From DASQVO01 sp035640715 (GTDB taxonomy: Bacteria > Actinomycetota > Actinomycetes > Streptosporangiales > Streptosporangiaceae): a DNA stretch of 12,407 nt. How positions within the stretch are numbered: position 1 is the stretch's first letter; the number at the start of each line of letters is the position of its first letter. The notes under the pieces are model-generated. The model was not told the origin of the DNA. It worked only from the letters and a program-made list of their open reading frames with translations, and did not search any database. Positions 12,001 through 12,407 of the stretch are shown piece after piece. The position numbers and the translations under genes were made by a program. Location of the stretch: positions 1 through 12,407 of the forward strand of contig DASQVO010000149.1 in NCBI GenBank assembly GCA_035640715.1, written 5' to 3'.

Positions 12001-12407
12001 GCGGCCGGAGCCGGCCGGGCGGTCGCCGCGGCATAGGCATGGTCACTCAGCAGACGCGGCCGGGCCACGCGCCCTGGCACGGCTCGCCCTCCGGCTGGCC
12101 GGCGGCGGGCTGCTGGTCGCGACCGCCGCGATTCACCTTGACTTGTACCTGACCGGCTACCGGTCGATCCCGACGATCGGCTGGCTGTTCCTGCTTCAGG
12201 TGATCGTGGCCTTTGCCCTCGGCGCGCTGGTGCTGGCCTTCGGCAACTGGCTCGCCGCGGCGGCGGGTGCCGGATTCGCCCTGGCCACCCTGGGCGGCTA
12301 CCTCCTGTCCCTGTGGATCGGCCTGTTCGGGTTCAGGGAAGTCCGCACCACGGCGGGGATCGTTGCCGGGGTGATAGAGGTGGCTGCCTTCGCGGCGCTG
12401 GCTGGCC
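11984..12407 (+). CDS. Multi-helix membrane protein, 3' end outside window
   Basis: The frame is open from GTG 11984 to the window end (141 codons). A basic His/Arg-rich N-terminal tail of about 30 residues precedes four hydrophobic segments: LRLAGGGLLVATAAIHL, then DLYLTGYRSIPTIGWLFLLQ leading into the second, WLAAAAGAGFALATLGGYLL, and TTAGIVAGVIEVAAFAALAG. GYRSIPTIGWLFLLQ is a pattern I associate with small actinobacterial membrane proteins of unknown function. The GTG lies inside the lipoprotein gene (17-base overlap). There is no ATG, GTG or TTG between it and the first helix, so this start is the only standard one. It has little Shine-Dalgarno sequence; translational coupling is likely. 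Confidence 0.65.
   Translation, partial: MAAGTERPEPAGRSPRHRHGHSADAAGPRALARLALRLAGGGLLVATAAIHLDLYLTGYRSIPTIGWLFLLQVIVAFALGALVLAFGNWLAAAAGAGFALATLGGYLLSLWIGLFGFREVRTTAGIVAGVIEVAAFAALAG

Noticed and set aside
12039..12074. Frameshift in the last membrane-protein gene, with ATG 12039 as start
   Set aside because: The ATG frame soon hits a stop and has no ribosome site, while the membrane-protein frame is continuously open from GTG 11984, so a frameshift is not needed.

Overview
The window is very GC-rich DNA with strongly C/G-ending codons, typical of a high-GC actinomycete of the Streptomyces or Streptosporangium type. This is inferred from codon use and protein families; there is no rRNA, tRNA or phylogenetic marker. 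It reads as an accessory region: intact metabolic and resistance genes on both strands are separated by fragments of decayed genes.

Layout. 1-1022 is the 3' part of an erythromycin-esterase family gene. 1265-2238 holds the C-terminal half of an MFS transporter with an in-frame UGA, joined by an ATGA overlap to the first third of an IS481-type transposase. 2249-3484 (minus) is an FAD monooxygenase of the VioD / salicylyl-CoA hydroxylase type. 3485-4156 has no intact gene but holds an S1-domain remnant, a perfect CRP-type palindrome and a 27-bp tandem repeat forming three hairpins. These lead into a small secreted protein (4157-4408) with an extraordinary Gly/Trp-rich tail.

4819-7342 (minus) looks like an oxyanion-resistance block. 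It contains an ArsR repressor fused to an ArsC-type low-molecular-weight phosphatase, a very small membrane ORF, a half-size VOC (glyoxalase-fold) protein, and a two-domain ChrA transporter coupled to the VOC gene by a GTGA overlap. Three copies of a TCAA-N6-TTGA palindrome sit immediately upstream of three translation starts, so the block appears to be one ArsR regulon. No dedicated arsenite efflux pump is visible.

7700-11206 holds redox enzymes: an acyl-CoA-dehydrogenase-like flavoprotein (minus), a truncated nitroreductase (plus), an SDR oxidoreductase (plus) and a luciferase-like F420/FMN oxidoreductase (minus). 11467 to the end carries a secreted lipoprotein of the Lipoprotein_15 (COG4315) family and an overlapping membrane protein that runs out of the window.

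The signals most worth a second look are the three-operator ArsR circuit with a cysteine-free ArsR domain, and the Trp-rich secreted peptide with its three-hairpin leader and CRP-like site.
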